From Smittia aterrima (taxonomy: Eukaryota; Arthropoda; Insecta; Diptera; Chironomidae), in assembly GCA_033063855.1 (NCBI GenBank), contig CP093829.1:8504243-8568242 (forward strand): 64,000 bases of DNA, written 5' to 3'. Both the position numbers and the translations under genes were made by a program. The notes beneath the pieces were generated by a model that saw only the letters and a list, made by a program, of their open reading frames with translations, ran no database searches and was not told the origin of the DNA. Each line of letters opens with the position of its first letter. The first letter of the stretch is position 1. Shown here in pieces: positions 9,501 to 21,738 of this stretch.

Positions 9501-10932
9501 TTAAATAAATTTTACGCTCGCTGACCTTGATTTTGACAAATACTCGAAAAGACTTCAACACATGGCAGCGTCATTATAGTGTTTGTCGAAGCAATTACGG
9601 TTGCGCTTACAAGCATTTCAAAATCAATTTAATTTGTGATCAGCACTTGCAAAATGTTTTTAGATTTCTTGTGCTCACTGATGTGAATCTCCAATTCGAC
9701 AAGCACGAAACTTTTCTTTTTTAAGCAATTCGACTTCTCTTATGGCTTTTAGGTCAACAACATGAGTTTTGCGACGAATTCTTGCGGAGAAAACATTTCA
9801 GTGCCGAATTGTTTATTAACAGCTTGACTCTACATTTTAGGTTCTGTTGATCAACGTTGTTCATCTGAAAGATCCCGTTTGCCCTCTTCCGACAAGCGTA
9901 AGAAACGAAAACAACATTTCTCATCACAAATCTTACTATTCCGTTCTATTTTTCTCTTTTCGTTTGTTTAGGTTTTAGCTCAATACCTCAAGCAAGCATC
10001 GGGACAACTCTCATGCTTAAAGGTTTGTAGTTCTACTTTGATCTAACGGCTCTTTCTCAAGTCTAATTGAACTTGCAATCTACAAGTTTTAAATTACTGA
10101 CTTGTGTGTATAAATAACTGTACTTGCGCTACTTAAGCAATTGAGAAATGCAAAGTTTTTTGCACTTACTAAAGCTCATGTACCAACGACTTGAATTGCA
10201 TCAATTGCTTGTAGTTTATTGAAGGTCAAATGTATTCGCAAAGTGTTCATTAAACATCTTGATTTTTTTTTCAACAGCAACTTTACATGGCTGCAGGCGA
10301 GAATGAGAGCGAAGGTTCATCGATGGGGTCACCTGTAGGAGGTTCATTATCTCTCGCAGAACCTGTCGCTTGCGCAGGAAGTAGCGCTCCTCTTCTCTGC
10401 TCCGATGCAATTCCACGCGAGGGACAGCAGTCGGAACAGCTTTGCGTCGTTTGCCATTTTTTCCCTTTATCAAGAGCCTTGCTTCCTTGTCGACACACGT
10501 GCATTTGTGCTATTTGTTTCTGTAAGTATTTGCACAGACATAATTTAATTGCCGAAAGAATTAAAGAATTTCTGCGTCAATAACAAATTCCTCATATCGA
10601 TGCTATGTCATTGAGTGGCGTCGAGTTCTTTCTGATGTCAACATTCCACTTCTTGTTTGCTTTCGTTTGTCTTCTTGTTAAAAACGAAGAAGATTTTCGT
10701 CTTCAAAAAAATTCAAGAGACTCTTTAATGAAACTACTTTTGATTTCTCTTTCGTCTAGCAAAACTTGATCGATGTCCGATGTGTCGAGCGCCGATAAGC
10801 TCTTACTTTTGCATTCGATCAGAGGATTATGTTCCAGCGAATGCCGAGACGCGTGCGCCTAAATCGAAAGTTACCGTAAACTGGATTGACGCTCTTAACG
10901 ATCGCCTTACCGATTTCTTAGGATTTCGTTAA
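6538..10932 (+). CDS. CGRRF1: CGRRF1-like membrane-anchored RING-finger E3 ligase
   Basis: Insect relative of vertebrate 'cell growth regulator with RING finger 1', an ER-membrane E3 ubiquitin ligase. There are eight exons: 6538-6644, 7142-7284, 8316-8496, 8553-8703, 9841-9897, 9972-10022, 10278-10521 and 10760-10932. All junctions are GT-AG with matching phases, giving 368 aa (human about 332). Residues 18-35 form one transmembrane segment. Residues 195-240 (VVHLKD..., LKQLYMAA) match the family region before the RING. A Ser/Gly-rich linker precedes the RING at C286-C320: CVVC, then PCRHTCICAIC, then CPMC, the type also seen in MGRN1-like ligases. All eight zinc ligands are present. Exons 5 and 6 (57 and 51 nt) are phase 0 at both ends. 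Substrate unknown; the E3 role is inferred from family. Confidence 0.88.
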
Positions 10933-13201
10933 ACTTCATGAGCCTCCGACGCTGATCTTTGGTAAGTTGACAATGAAAATCCACGATGAACTTAAAATTT
11001 CAAAGTCGCGCTCACCCATGCATTCATCATCATCTCGTTCAAGTCTTCGGCTGTGTAACTGATAGCCTATTTTGCATTTTGTGTGTCCTAGGAAGGTCAC
11101 AAGTTAAAGCGCCAGTTTGCACATTTCATCAGACACCGCTTGATAGTTCATTACTTTATGTTCAACTGAAGGCCGTTAGTCGATTAAAGTTTTCTAAAAA
11201 TGAACGTTTTCTCAACTTTTTAATTGACCAACCAGAAAGTTGTGATGGAAATCGAAGTTCGCGCACGCTGAAGTCATGCTCGATCATTATTCTATATGCC
11301 CATAAACACGCCCTAATTAAGGTTTATGAAGTGATTATTAAAATGATCGCGGTCTCTCGAAATCATGTCTTGCTTATTTTTTTAAAAGTTCATGAGACAA
11401 AATTTAATAATGCTTCGATGTTGAAAATATTTTCAAGAGCAATTGTCAGATAAACAGGGAAAATCGTCGTGCGTCAATGATAACAATTAGCGTGTACGAT
11501 TAGCGACTTTTTAAGAGAGAAACTCGAACACACTCAAGGGCGTTAAAAAGGTCCAAGAACTGGATTTATGCAAAACTCGTTTTGTTATGTTGAAGAACTC
11601 TTGGTTCGTGAGATATTAGAATGTTCGCTATTTCTCAAGGAAACTATTCGCACTCAACTGAAACTAATTGCACGGTCCATATTTTGAATAAAAGGGCAAT
11701 TGGAGTGTTTCTCGAAATGAGCAGAGGTTGTCAAGCTAAGCTGACCTTCGGCTGTGAACGATGCTCGCAGAGATTCGACAACAAATTAGAAATGATGTTA
11801 GCAATAGGTGTTAAGCAATCGTAACCTTTTGTTTGCTGTATTTCTCTCGCTGAACTTCATCGCGCAGTTGACGAAATAAGCCGCTTGAGCCTCGTCGAAG
11901 ATAAGAGAAGTAACTTCGGATCATATGGCAAACCGGCAAGGATTTAGAGGTCTCGCAGCGAGACGAGTTTCACGCATTGGTGACTTGTATTGGTTTTCCG
12001 ACAGTCAGAAGTTTTTTGTGTCTCTCGCCGCGTTCAATATTTCACTTTAAGCTTTTGCAAAATGTCATGTTGACGTTTTTTTTCCTCTTCAAGCTTGGAA
12101 AGTAAAAAAAAATTAACGAATTTCATTTCGCTTTTCTTCATCAACGATTTAAGTTCGTAAGGTGTCAAAACTCTGTAGCCTCGAGTGGAAATCGCCGCAA
12201 CTTTGATTGCAGAACTTTTAATTTCGAAACATTCGGAATAACAAACTTCGCTAATATTGTCTTCGTATTTAATTTATCAATTCCTTGTTTACTTAAAGCC
12301 AACAGAATCTAAAGCTGTTGCTACTTAGAAACAGAAACAAAACTTCACACCTAAAATCATATAAAACGCAGCGGCGTTACCATCTTCTTCTTCCTGTAAT
12401 AAATATCAAAGCGAATTCAGTTAAGGAGCTGATCTGATAATATTGCTTTATGGAAAGACGACAGAATTAGTCGCAAACTAATTTGGCGTTTTGGATGAAA
12501 AATTCTCATGCGCGAGCAGTCAACGAATCGCGATCTTTAATGTCTCACGATATGGCTGAGAAGTTAACTTGATGATTAAGTCTTAATCGCATAACAAAAC
12601 ACGATCATTCAATTCATGAGAATTAAAGTTTTTCGTTTCAAAGAATTAAATCTCATCGTTGAAAATAAATAAATTACATCCTCATGCGTGAAGTCTGGTG
12701 AAGTCAACTGTAAAATCTTCTTTCCTTCTAGATTGACTACTTTTATGGAATGATGCTGATGACCCTGGACGCTCATCGATTTATTTTAGAATAATAAAAA
12801 TTTCTAACATCACACTTAATGAACCTTAAGCCATGTAGATGAATTTTATTTTTTTTCTCCCCCAAGGGACTTAAGCTCCCAATCATTTCTTTCGAGTCGC
12901 TCTTTATACGATTTGCACTATTATTCCTTAGTTCAATTTGATGTCTAGCGAGTAAGATTGTTTGCATAATTGTTAAAACAGAATTTTCGAATGTGTGCAT
13001 GGAACTTTTTCATTTGAAAATCGTGATTCAATTATTTTCGGCAGAATTGTTCACATTCAGGTCCTCAACCGCTTCAAATGATGAAGTGATTTTATTAATT
13101 TAAATTATTCTTCGATTTTAGTCTGTGATAACAAGAAGAATTTTTGAAAATAAAAAAAATTGAGAAAAATAAAATGTTTCTGTGAAAAATGATTTTGTAA
13201 A
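10933..13201. other. 3' UTR of the RING gene and convergent intergenic region
   Basis: The RING gene (plus) and ZPR1 (minus) converge here. The first clear poly(A) signal on the plus strand is AATAAA at 11687-11692, so the RING gene 3' UTR may run about 760 nt. A strong donor-like GTAAGT occurs at 10961 inside it. An open frame of 155 codons lies at 10986-11453, but it has no recognisable domain. The rest is A+T-rich with no supported gene. Confidence 0.55.
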
Positions 13202-13207
13202 TTTATT
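13202..13207 (-). terminator. Poly(A) signal of ZPR1
   Basis: AATAAA on the minus strand only about 2 nt past the ZPR1 stop codon (TAA, 13212-13210). If it is used the 3' UTR is about 20-30 nt. Other AATAAA-like motifs lie a little further on near 13090. Confidence 0.45.
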
Positions 13208-13209
13208 GA

Positions 13210-14725
13210 TTAACTTTCAAGGTCATCAGTCAATGCACTGCCATCGGCTGCGTAGCCTTCAGTTATCATGTCGTTAATTCCAAGCTCTTCATTTTGGTCG
13301 TGCGATCTGTGATAGCGAATGATTCTCAAGTTTGGATCTAAGACGCCGTCGTCGGTTAAAGCTTGAACGTAGCTGTTGCCAGCTGGATCGTCTAAGATTA
13401 CAGTTACCATGCGCGAGCCTTTTAAAACTTCGTCAAACTTGTCGAGAAAACTAAAAGATACAAAATTAATTGGCTGAAGTTGATTGCAGTAATTAATCTT
13501 ACACTTCCAATCTGGTTTGACACTCTCGATCAGCGGAATCACCAAACATAGCGCTGTTCTCAGCGAGTTGATCTCGCATCGCTGTCAAGAGACCTTCAAC
13601 TGTTGTAAATCTTCCTCCAAGAGCTGACGGTCCCACTTCAACATCCAATTCTCGTATCGCCACATGACAAGTCTCTGATTTGAGGACGTCTCTTGAGAAA
13701 TCATCTCGAGACATCACTTTGACTTCAATCTTCACTCCTTTCTCTTCAATTCCACCTCCTGACTTCACTTCGCTCGTTCTAAGTCCACAAGCCTCGCAAA
13801 CCGTCGCCATTATCACAACGTCTTTGAAGTGAGGAATTTGAGTAAGTTTCATGTTAGTTTCGCAAGGCGCTCGGCATTCATGGCAAATTGTTGGGAAAGA
13901 TAAAACTTCGCCGTGAAGTTCGTCTATCGACCATTCGTTCTCAGCGACAGGTTTCAACATTTTCATTCCATCATCTTGCTCTTTCGTCTTGTTCTCTCCA
14001 GTATCAGCTAATTCTTCCTGAGTGAACATTCCAAGTAAATGATCTTGTTCAGTCGTTCGAGTGTAGTTCTCGACTGTGACGTTTGGATCCGGATGCGGCG
14101 CATGAGGATTCTCGATGTGAGCATCTCCAGAAGCGTCGTCGATTATCAGAGTGAAGGGAGCTTCAAGTTTCTTGAGATCTCCGAGTTTTCCGATAAACAC
14201 ATCGATTTGAGCAGCTGCTTCAGGATGTTCTTGTCTTCGCTTCTCTTGATCTTGAGATAATCCAGAGACGACACGATCGATTATTCCTTCGACAGTTGTT
14301 ACTTCTCCTTTCTGTGACTTCGCTGGAATTTCAAAGTCAAGCTCTTCGATACGAACAGAACTATGATCAGACTTGACGATCCTTCGATTCAAATCACTCG
14401 ATTCCTTCACCAAGAGTTTGAATTTAATTCCTTTCGGTTTGATCTCAGCTCCTGACTGAATCTCGTTGTTGGCGTATCCACAGAAATCGCAGGAAAATGA
14501 CATCAAGACGACTTCTTTGTAGAAGGGAATCTTAGTCAGCAACAATCGAGTTATCCCCTAAAAAACAAAATAACATTCGACATGTGGATGACGTCGTTAG
14601 AAAGATCCAGAAGAATTACTCACATTTTTCTCGCAATTCATGCACATCGACTCGATTTCTGTTGTGCCGAGATCTGGGTCATCAGCTGACAAGCTCAAAT
14701 ATATTGGATCTGGTTTCTCTGCCAT
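13210..14725 (-). CDS. ZPR1: ZPR1 double zinc-finger protein
   Basis: Conserved eukaryotic protein that binds translation elongation factor eEF1A and, in animals, helps SMN complex localisation; it moves between cytoplasm and nucleus after growth signals. Exons are 14725-14624, 14557-13503 and 13450-13210, with introns of 66 and 52 nt and consistent phases. The product is 465 aa (human about 459). It shows the family layout of two tandem modules. Zinc finger 1 is C28/C31-x25-C57/C60 and finger 2 is C259/C262-x25-C288/C291. Each is followed by the all-beta ZPR1 domain (TTVEG blocks in both, IIDDASGDAHIENP in the first and ILDDPAGNSYVQ in the second). All zinc ligands are intact. The C-terminus ends in an acidic tail. 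A striking perfect inverted repeat sits 60 bp upstream of the ATG. Confidence 0.96.
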
Positions 14726-14785
14726 TTTAATTGATTATTTTGTAAAATTCGACCGGGAACACTGAGCAAATCGGTAAATGATAAA

Positions 14786-14822
14786 AGATGTCGCTTTTTA
14801 TTCACACTAAAAAGCGACATCT
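14786..14822. repeat. Perfect 15-bp inverted repeat upstream of ZPR1
   Basis: AGATGTCGCTTTTTA (14786-14800) and TAAAAAGCGACATCT (14808-14822) are exact reverse complements around a 7-nt spacer (TTCACAC). It begins 61 bp before the ZPR1 start codon, so it lies in the promoter or 5' UTR. It could be a dimer-binding site, an RNA hairpin in the leader, or the relic of a small inverted-repeat element. Confidence 0.85.
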
Positions 14823-17800
14823 AGAAGAAGTGAAGAAGAAGCTCAGATGAGAGACTCCCAAAGCTTAAAAGTTTTCCAACAACTTTAAGCCAGCTTCGAG
14901 CTTTCGAAGCTCTTGCAGACGGCTTGAATGTTGACATGCTCTTTTGATCTTCAACCCGAAGCTTCTTCTTTTAAGATGCTCCATTGACGCCAAAGAACTC
15001 GAGCTCGATTCATAAACAAAAATTGATGACTTAAGGATTCTCGGTATTCAGTAATTACCAAATGTTAATAAAACAAAGCAATCTCGCTCCTCGCGGTGGT
15101 CATGAAGATTAATTACCAATTCACTGTCGCTCGTATTCACCGACATCCATTAAAGTTGCATAAACATGCAGAGAGAGCTTATCGGATTGCGATCAGTTGT
15201 CAGAATTCTTTGTATAAACAAAAATGTAATGTCGTGCTAATAAAAAGAAATCAATATTTAAAACATTAATAAAATGATGAATCGCGTTTGGATCTTTATC
15301 CTGGGTGGTCTTGTCTCGGTCGAGAACTCGGTGGCTGATGTAGTGTCAGGTTTTTCAGTTGACTGATGAAACTTATCAAAACAAACGCTTCGGAATCTTT
15401 TTACTCGTCCACAGGATAAAGAGAAGAATTCCTTTGAATATATTTCCATGCGATTACGAAAGTGCACAAAGCTCTTGTCGCTTTGAAATTATTATGTCGG
15501 TAGTGTTCAGCGGTAAAATTCGAACCACTAACAGACAAACCACTGGACATGTGTCTGTCGGAAAATGATTTTCCATTTTTTTTTCTCTACATTTAGCTTT
15601 GTTCATAAGTTCGCAACACATGTTTGAGGTTTCTGACGCTTTGCATTCACTTCACCTCGGTTTGAATAAACTGCAAAAGTTTCCTCGTTCAATCTCATTG
15701 CATAATTCTGGATGAGAAAGTCTTGAAGAAAATTGATTTGGTAGATGATTACGAAACTTTCTACCACAAACGGATGAATGTTTATGCTGGTGAGAACATT
15801 TCCATTTGATTTCTATTCAAAATATCGTACTTTAGTATTACGTGATTGAAATGTAAGATCAGATCTCTCTTCTCTCTGACCTAAACAAAACGATAACATT
15901 GCGAAGAAATAATTTTCTTTCCTTCCTTCGTTTTACTCTCCTTCATCTCATCTGGTCCAAGTCGTGACGAAAGGACGAAGTGATCTGCTTACTCAAACGT
16001 ACAGCAATCTCATTTGAATTATTATCAGGATTTTTCCATCCTTGATTTTGAATGAATTGGAATGTCGCCATCATTCATTGTGTGAATGAATACTTCTCTC
16101 GTCGTTCGTCGTCGTTGTTCGAAAGTCGAACGACATCAAGAATAAGAAGTTATCGTAGTAAATAAATGTTGTCGGAGACAGAAAATTTTCTTCTATTTCG
16201 TGGCAAGAAAGTGACAAAGGAAAATAGAAAATGGTGAAAATTTATGTTGTGTGCAGAGAAATGGAAAAATAAAAGCTATAAACATACATAAACGTGCCGT
16301 AAAAGTTGTTTGTGCTTTGTGTACGATTCCGATGGAAAATACATTGTGTTCGTTTCGCTCACTCTCGAGGCGGCAGCAGTTGGGGTTGCGAGAACTACTT
16401 TGACAAATTTACTAACTTGGAACATGTGTAGTTCGGAGCTTTTAACAAATAAGAAATTATTGCCGCTTCGCTCTCTGTGGAGAAAAGCTTTCGCAAGACG
16501 AAGAAGTTTTCTTCGAAAGCCTCTTACACGAAAATTGCATCAGCGTTTGGAAGATTAATTCCGCTGCGCTTTGAGAACATCTCAAACTTCGTTGATTGCT
16601 CGTACGATGTGATGTGAATACGAAATAGAAGTCGAGTGATTCTCAGGCTCAAGAGCGAGCCACCTGCTGACTGAAACATGATCGATTAGGATCATCTAAG
16701 TCATAATTGAATCTAAATTGTATCTGCGAGCGACGATATTTCTTTGAAGGTGATTTGATCGGATTGCACGCTTGTTTCTTTGTTTTTCTTTCAATTTGCT
16801 TCTCTCGAAATAAAATTGGTTTCAATCGCGATAAACTCACCTAAGCCGTTTTCGAATTAGAACCTTCAGGTCATTCACGAGAGTCGGCTAACATAATAAG
16901 AACTCGTTCAAGGTGCTCCTACTCGTACAGATGATAAAACAATTCAATTTCACGAATTACGCTAATTGCATTGTTCACAAATTACGAGGAGGGAGATGAA
17001 CTGTGAGCACATCAGAGATATTACAACACGAGAAATAATCTTTTTTTAATTAAGTGAATTAAAATCCTTGTGTGCACAAAAGTTTACAATAAATTTATGA
17101 GTCGAGCTGAAGTTGAAGGAGGAAAACATGAAGAAGAAAGGAAAAAAAGAATCCGAACAAAACTTTTGCCATTTTGAAATTAAAATAAATGCTCAACGAA
17201 ACAAAAGGTGGAAGTGGAGGGGCGAACGATGACATCTCTCGTGCGAGTTACGGGTGTGTGAATTTTATTTATGTTTCGTGTATGATGAAGTGAAAATAAT
17301 AATAATATGAAATAAATAACGACGATGATTTTCGCGAAACAATGAAAACTTCAGAGACGCTGAGTGCTCGTATGTGTCTGCTGCTGTTGCATTGTTGCAG
17401 TGCTCGGAGGGAATGAAAAAAAAAGACAACAACTCTGCCGCTTTCGGGAATTGCTGGTTGGCATTATTTTCTCTTCTTTCGGCGGTTTGTCTGATGCTGA
17501 ACAACAGAAAAAGTTGGAGACAGAATTTTGCTGTGAAAATAATGAATTGTCGCCGCTACTCTGGAATTGAATTAGAGATGGAAAATAATAAATAAGGAAA
17601 ATATAAATGACGACGGCTTTGCATTTTGCTGTTTCGAGAGAGAAGTGAATTGTAGATGACGTGGGGCTTAACTGTTGTAGTTGAATATTTTTTTATTAAA
17701 TTCAAAAAGATTTGAGCAGAGAGATGAACAAAATCATTTAAATGTTTAAATCTCCTCTCGATTGCTCGACTGAACTGGAAGGAGATTCAATCGCATTCAT

Positions 17801-20800
17801 TACAGAAGAGCAATCATAATCGTTGAGCTAAGCAGCAATTATAAGCACAGAAGTTCACATTAAACAAAGATGACGAAAGGAATTATGAAGCGATTGCCGT
17901 GCATAAATATTTGACGACTCATTCACTGCGAGAGCTTGTCGCTTAGACAGGATTTAAAATTATAATCTCATTCACTCTCACTCGTTGATTTAATTGATTG
18001 TCGTTTCACAGAAATGTGTTAATGAGTTCGAAATTAGGCTTTTCATTGTTGTCTCGCATGATACGACATAACAAAGTCATGTACTCCTTCAATTGATGTA
18101 TCAATTCCCATTCGAGAGATTTAAATTAATTTCACTCACAGAATTCATTCTCAATTGTCATTCTCGATGGTTCGTTTAGAAGTGTTGTCGTCGACTTGTT
18201 AAGCTTCCATCTTTCGGTAAGTCCACAACATTTCGACAAGCCCCCAACACAGAACTGACATTTTTATTTGATCGACGGAAACTATTCGCAGCGTCATCGT
18301 GACGGATATTCGTTTGGATTGTTAAATCTGTTGCGCCATTCTTCGAACATGAATTATTTAATCTAATGCTGAAGGAAAGAAGAAAATATTTCACCTCAAA
18401 CAACGCCATCGTTCTGTTTTGTTGCCTTTGGATCGTGAAAGACGATAATTCAAATAAACATTACAAAGAGTCGTGGTGTTGAGTCTCGAACGAGATAACA
18501 AACCATTATACGATGAGTCGCACTTTTGCTGTTTCGTTACTTGAGCGGTTTAGTCTTCTACTTCCTATCTAGAACCAGTTTAAGTTAGAAATAAAATTAA
18601 GACTAATATTTACAACTTTGTATTAAGTGAGCGGGTCTACCGGCTTTGAGAAATCGCCTCAGAATGTTGTCTAACAGATCAAGATTCTTCTTCACTTCAT
18701 AATTAAGTTCTCATCCGTAATAAAATTCAATTTAAAAGAAGAAAGCCGTCCACGTCTTTATTACGATCCCCTCCAAACCTCCTCCCATCTTCAAACAATT
18801 ATTTCCACCCCCGCAAAAAAAAATAAATATTAAAACTCTTTAACGTTTGAATGTATTGAGAATTTTTCTTAAATCTAGCGGTTCGTTATGTTTTTAACGA
18901 CCATAAACGACCCTCGCGCTCATTCATTGTCATTAATTTTAATGTAAAAAGATTTGCTTTAAAAAAATTATTTTTGCGGGCAAAGCCATTTCGGTTAATT
19001 TAAAAAAGTGTTTTCCATTAATTTCCAAGGAGTTAATAATCGTTTATGGGTTCTTCCCTTCACATCAACTCTTTTAGCAAAGTCTTTAAAGTCTCTCTCC
19101 AACAATTTTCGAAATTTGAAAAGCTCTGTCGAACATCGATTGTTATCATGTGAACATCGATTCGTTGCTTGGTGACAGTTGATTAGTGTTATCAATGCGT
19201 GTTCTATTAAGAGCAAACACGTCATTAATTATACACAAATTTTCTGATATAAATTCTCCGATAAATTAAAATGTAATTACATGTGTTCGGTACAGTTTTC
19301 GAGGCTTGTGTACACGATAAAATGACTAGCGAGAAATAAATTGCTGTTTGCTGTTAATTAAAGTGACTATTTGTGTTTGAGCTGTTTTAGCAAGAGGAGA
19401 GATGATGAATTATAAATTTAATGTTGCACTTGCCTTTCCATCCATTAAGATGCTTCCATTCATTTGGTGATTGATTAGGCGGTCGATGGCAAAGTTTGCT
19501 AAATGAACTGATTCCGTTTCTAATTATTAGGGAAGAGCTCTCATTTGAAGGAGGCAGAGGAGAGTTATTAAACAAAATTAATGTTTGCAAAGCAATTCAA
19601 GAGTTCGAGTCAAGTTCAAGGTTCAATCACATTACGAGCAGGAGCACTTGTAAATGTTGTTGCTTCTATGATTGATTCAGTTCCTTTGCAAATAAAAATC
19701 GCTCTTCGCCAAAACCTTCGATATGAATAAGTAAATTGGAATCATAGTCGCATCTGCCTCTATTCTGATTTCAACAACTCGTACATTTTTCAATTCATAG
19801 ACGAAGTGAGAGAATGGAATCGTGTTTGATTTGAAATAAAAAAAAATCTCGCTGCTTGGGGATGATTGAAAGTGTCTGATCCTGAGAGATCTTTAAAGCA
19901 AAAATTTCTTGTGACACAACCAGTCGTCATCCCAGCAAGCATATGCTATCGACTCCATGTCAATTGAATAAAGCTCGAGCCGGTAAATTGGATTGCTGTG
20001 TGAACTCAACCTTTTGTTCGTCATGTAAAATTGTTATCATTCATGTTTGATGTGGAAACATTCGTTCGATTTTTTTACTTCTCCTCTCAACGGCACTTAC
20101 AGAGGAAAAAAATGTTTTATAACTCACAACGGACAAACGTAAGCTGAAGACTCACATTAAACGAAGTTACAATCATCTGCGAGTTGTGAATTGCGATGAA
20201 TCTGAAAGCACTTCCTTTTAAAAGCCACGAACAGCAATAACATTTATTTAGAGTCGTCGTGAGTGTCTTCCCACAAACAAAAGAGATCTCATAAAAACTA
20301 ATAAACGCCTTGTTGCCTTTTAAAGTTTAATTTTATTTGTTTAATTATTTATTTCGACTTCGTGTTTCGGGATGTAACTCTTTTATGTTTGTTTGGAAAG
20401 TTCCTTCGAACACGAGAGATTATGAACATCGCAAGTAAAAGTTTTACGATTGAAGAAGAACGAACGACTTCTCTCTTGTTGTTCGTAATTAAGACGTAAA
20501 GAGTTGAGAGCATGTGGTCGTTATTTGTATCTGTCCAACTAAGAACTCATTTTAAAACTCATGAACTTTTAGATTGTCGCAATATCGATGAGACTGACCG
20601 AGACTTTTGATGTGCCTCGCCCTCTCACTCTCTTCATTATTCAAAACTTTCCTTTTTGCTATGATAGCTCGCATCGGGTGAATAAAAAGAAAGATTGATA
20701 TGCAAGATAACTTCGAAGTTCGTTTGCTGGGAAAAATATTTATTGTGTTAAGCTCCTCGGTTCGGTTTCTTCAACCACAACTTTTGCACTTGGCGAAAAT

Positions 20801-21722
20801 GTTAATAGTTTCGGTTTTGCATAATTCGAAAATTTATGGCGATGAAACAATGGATGGCGAGGCATTAAAAACTTATGAGTTGTTGGATTTGGGGAAAGCA
20901 ATGCAATTATGAAAATGTAACGGATTGCTGAACAGCGGCAAAGTCCGTAAACAGGCAATAAATCAATTGCAAGATGCATTGAGCACGTGTTTGGTTGCCG
21001 AGTAATTGGCCTTCTCTTCTTCGAAAGAAGTTTTCATTTTTTGTTAGTTCTCCGCGAGAAATGCATTTCGTCTTTTAATTAAATTATATTTCGTAATAAT
21101 CCCTTTCAGCTACATGTTGTTTCACTTATCGAATCGAAGAGACTCTCGAGCTCTCGAGTGTGAGAGATAAGCGCCTGAAGGCACCTGCCTCTCAAGGAAT
21201 ATATTTCGGGATCGGGGAAACAACAATCAACTCTTCATCGCTTTCGTGCACATTTCGCTTCGCTGTTTTATCTCTGACAGTTTTTATTCTCGATCTGCTT
21301 GTTCCTTCTTCGCCTCTAATGGACTGTTGAAAAATGTGGGACATTTAGAAACGCTAGAATTAAAAAAATATTTAATCAACAACATTTACGAAAGAAAATT
21401 TCTTGTTAACATCGTCACACTGATGTCAATCGCACTTGAAATATGCGACTGATTTATATCGCTCCCGATGTTCCTCACCTTTCAGTGACACAAAATTAAT
21501 GCGCTCATTAAAGTAATAAGGAAACACATTTCACAAGCCGAAGCGAGCGAGCGAAAGTGTGAAAAGAACTTTTCAGTTTGCTTTCTCCTTCGAGCTCTGA
21601 TTTGGTGAAAGATAGTTCGAAAGAAACTTTGTATTCGTAGCAGAACATTTTCTTGTTCGGTTTGTTGCTTTTCTTTGTGTAAATTTGCCCGCAGGTTAAA
21701 GTATTTAAGGGCGAGTAAGTGT
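14823..21722. other. Gene-poor region, left part
   Basis: I find no gene I can support. One coding-like patch lies at 15274-15792: a 30-codon signal-peptide-like ORF, then an out-of-frame open stretch (15359-15568), then an open segment ending at a good donor (G|GTGAGA at 15790). It is described among the findings. The rest is A+T-rich with frequent TAAT and TCGA words. Short ORFs are not accompanied by splice sites or family motifs. Confidence 0.5.
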
Positions 21723-21738
21723 AGAGAGAGAGAGAGAG
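21723..21738. repeat. (AG)8 dinucleotide tract
   Basis: Eight AG units, preceded and followed by further purine-rich sequence. It is a simple repeat and also a potential GAGA-factor binding site. Confidence 0.9.

Noticed and set aside
14915..14934. Small hairpin AGCTTCGA-GCTT-TCGAAGCT-type near 14.9 kb
   Set aside because: The arms are short (8 bp) and TCGAAG words are common in this DNA, so I give it no special weight.
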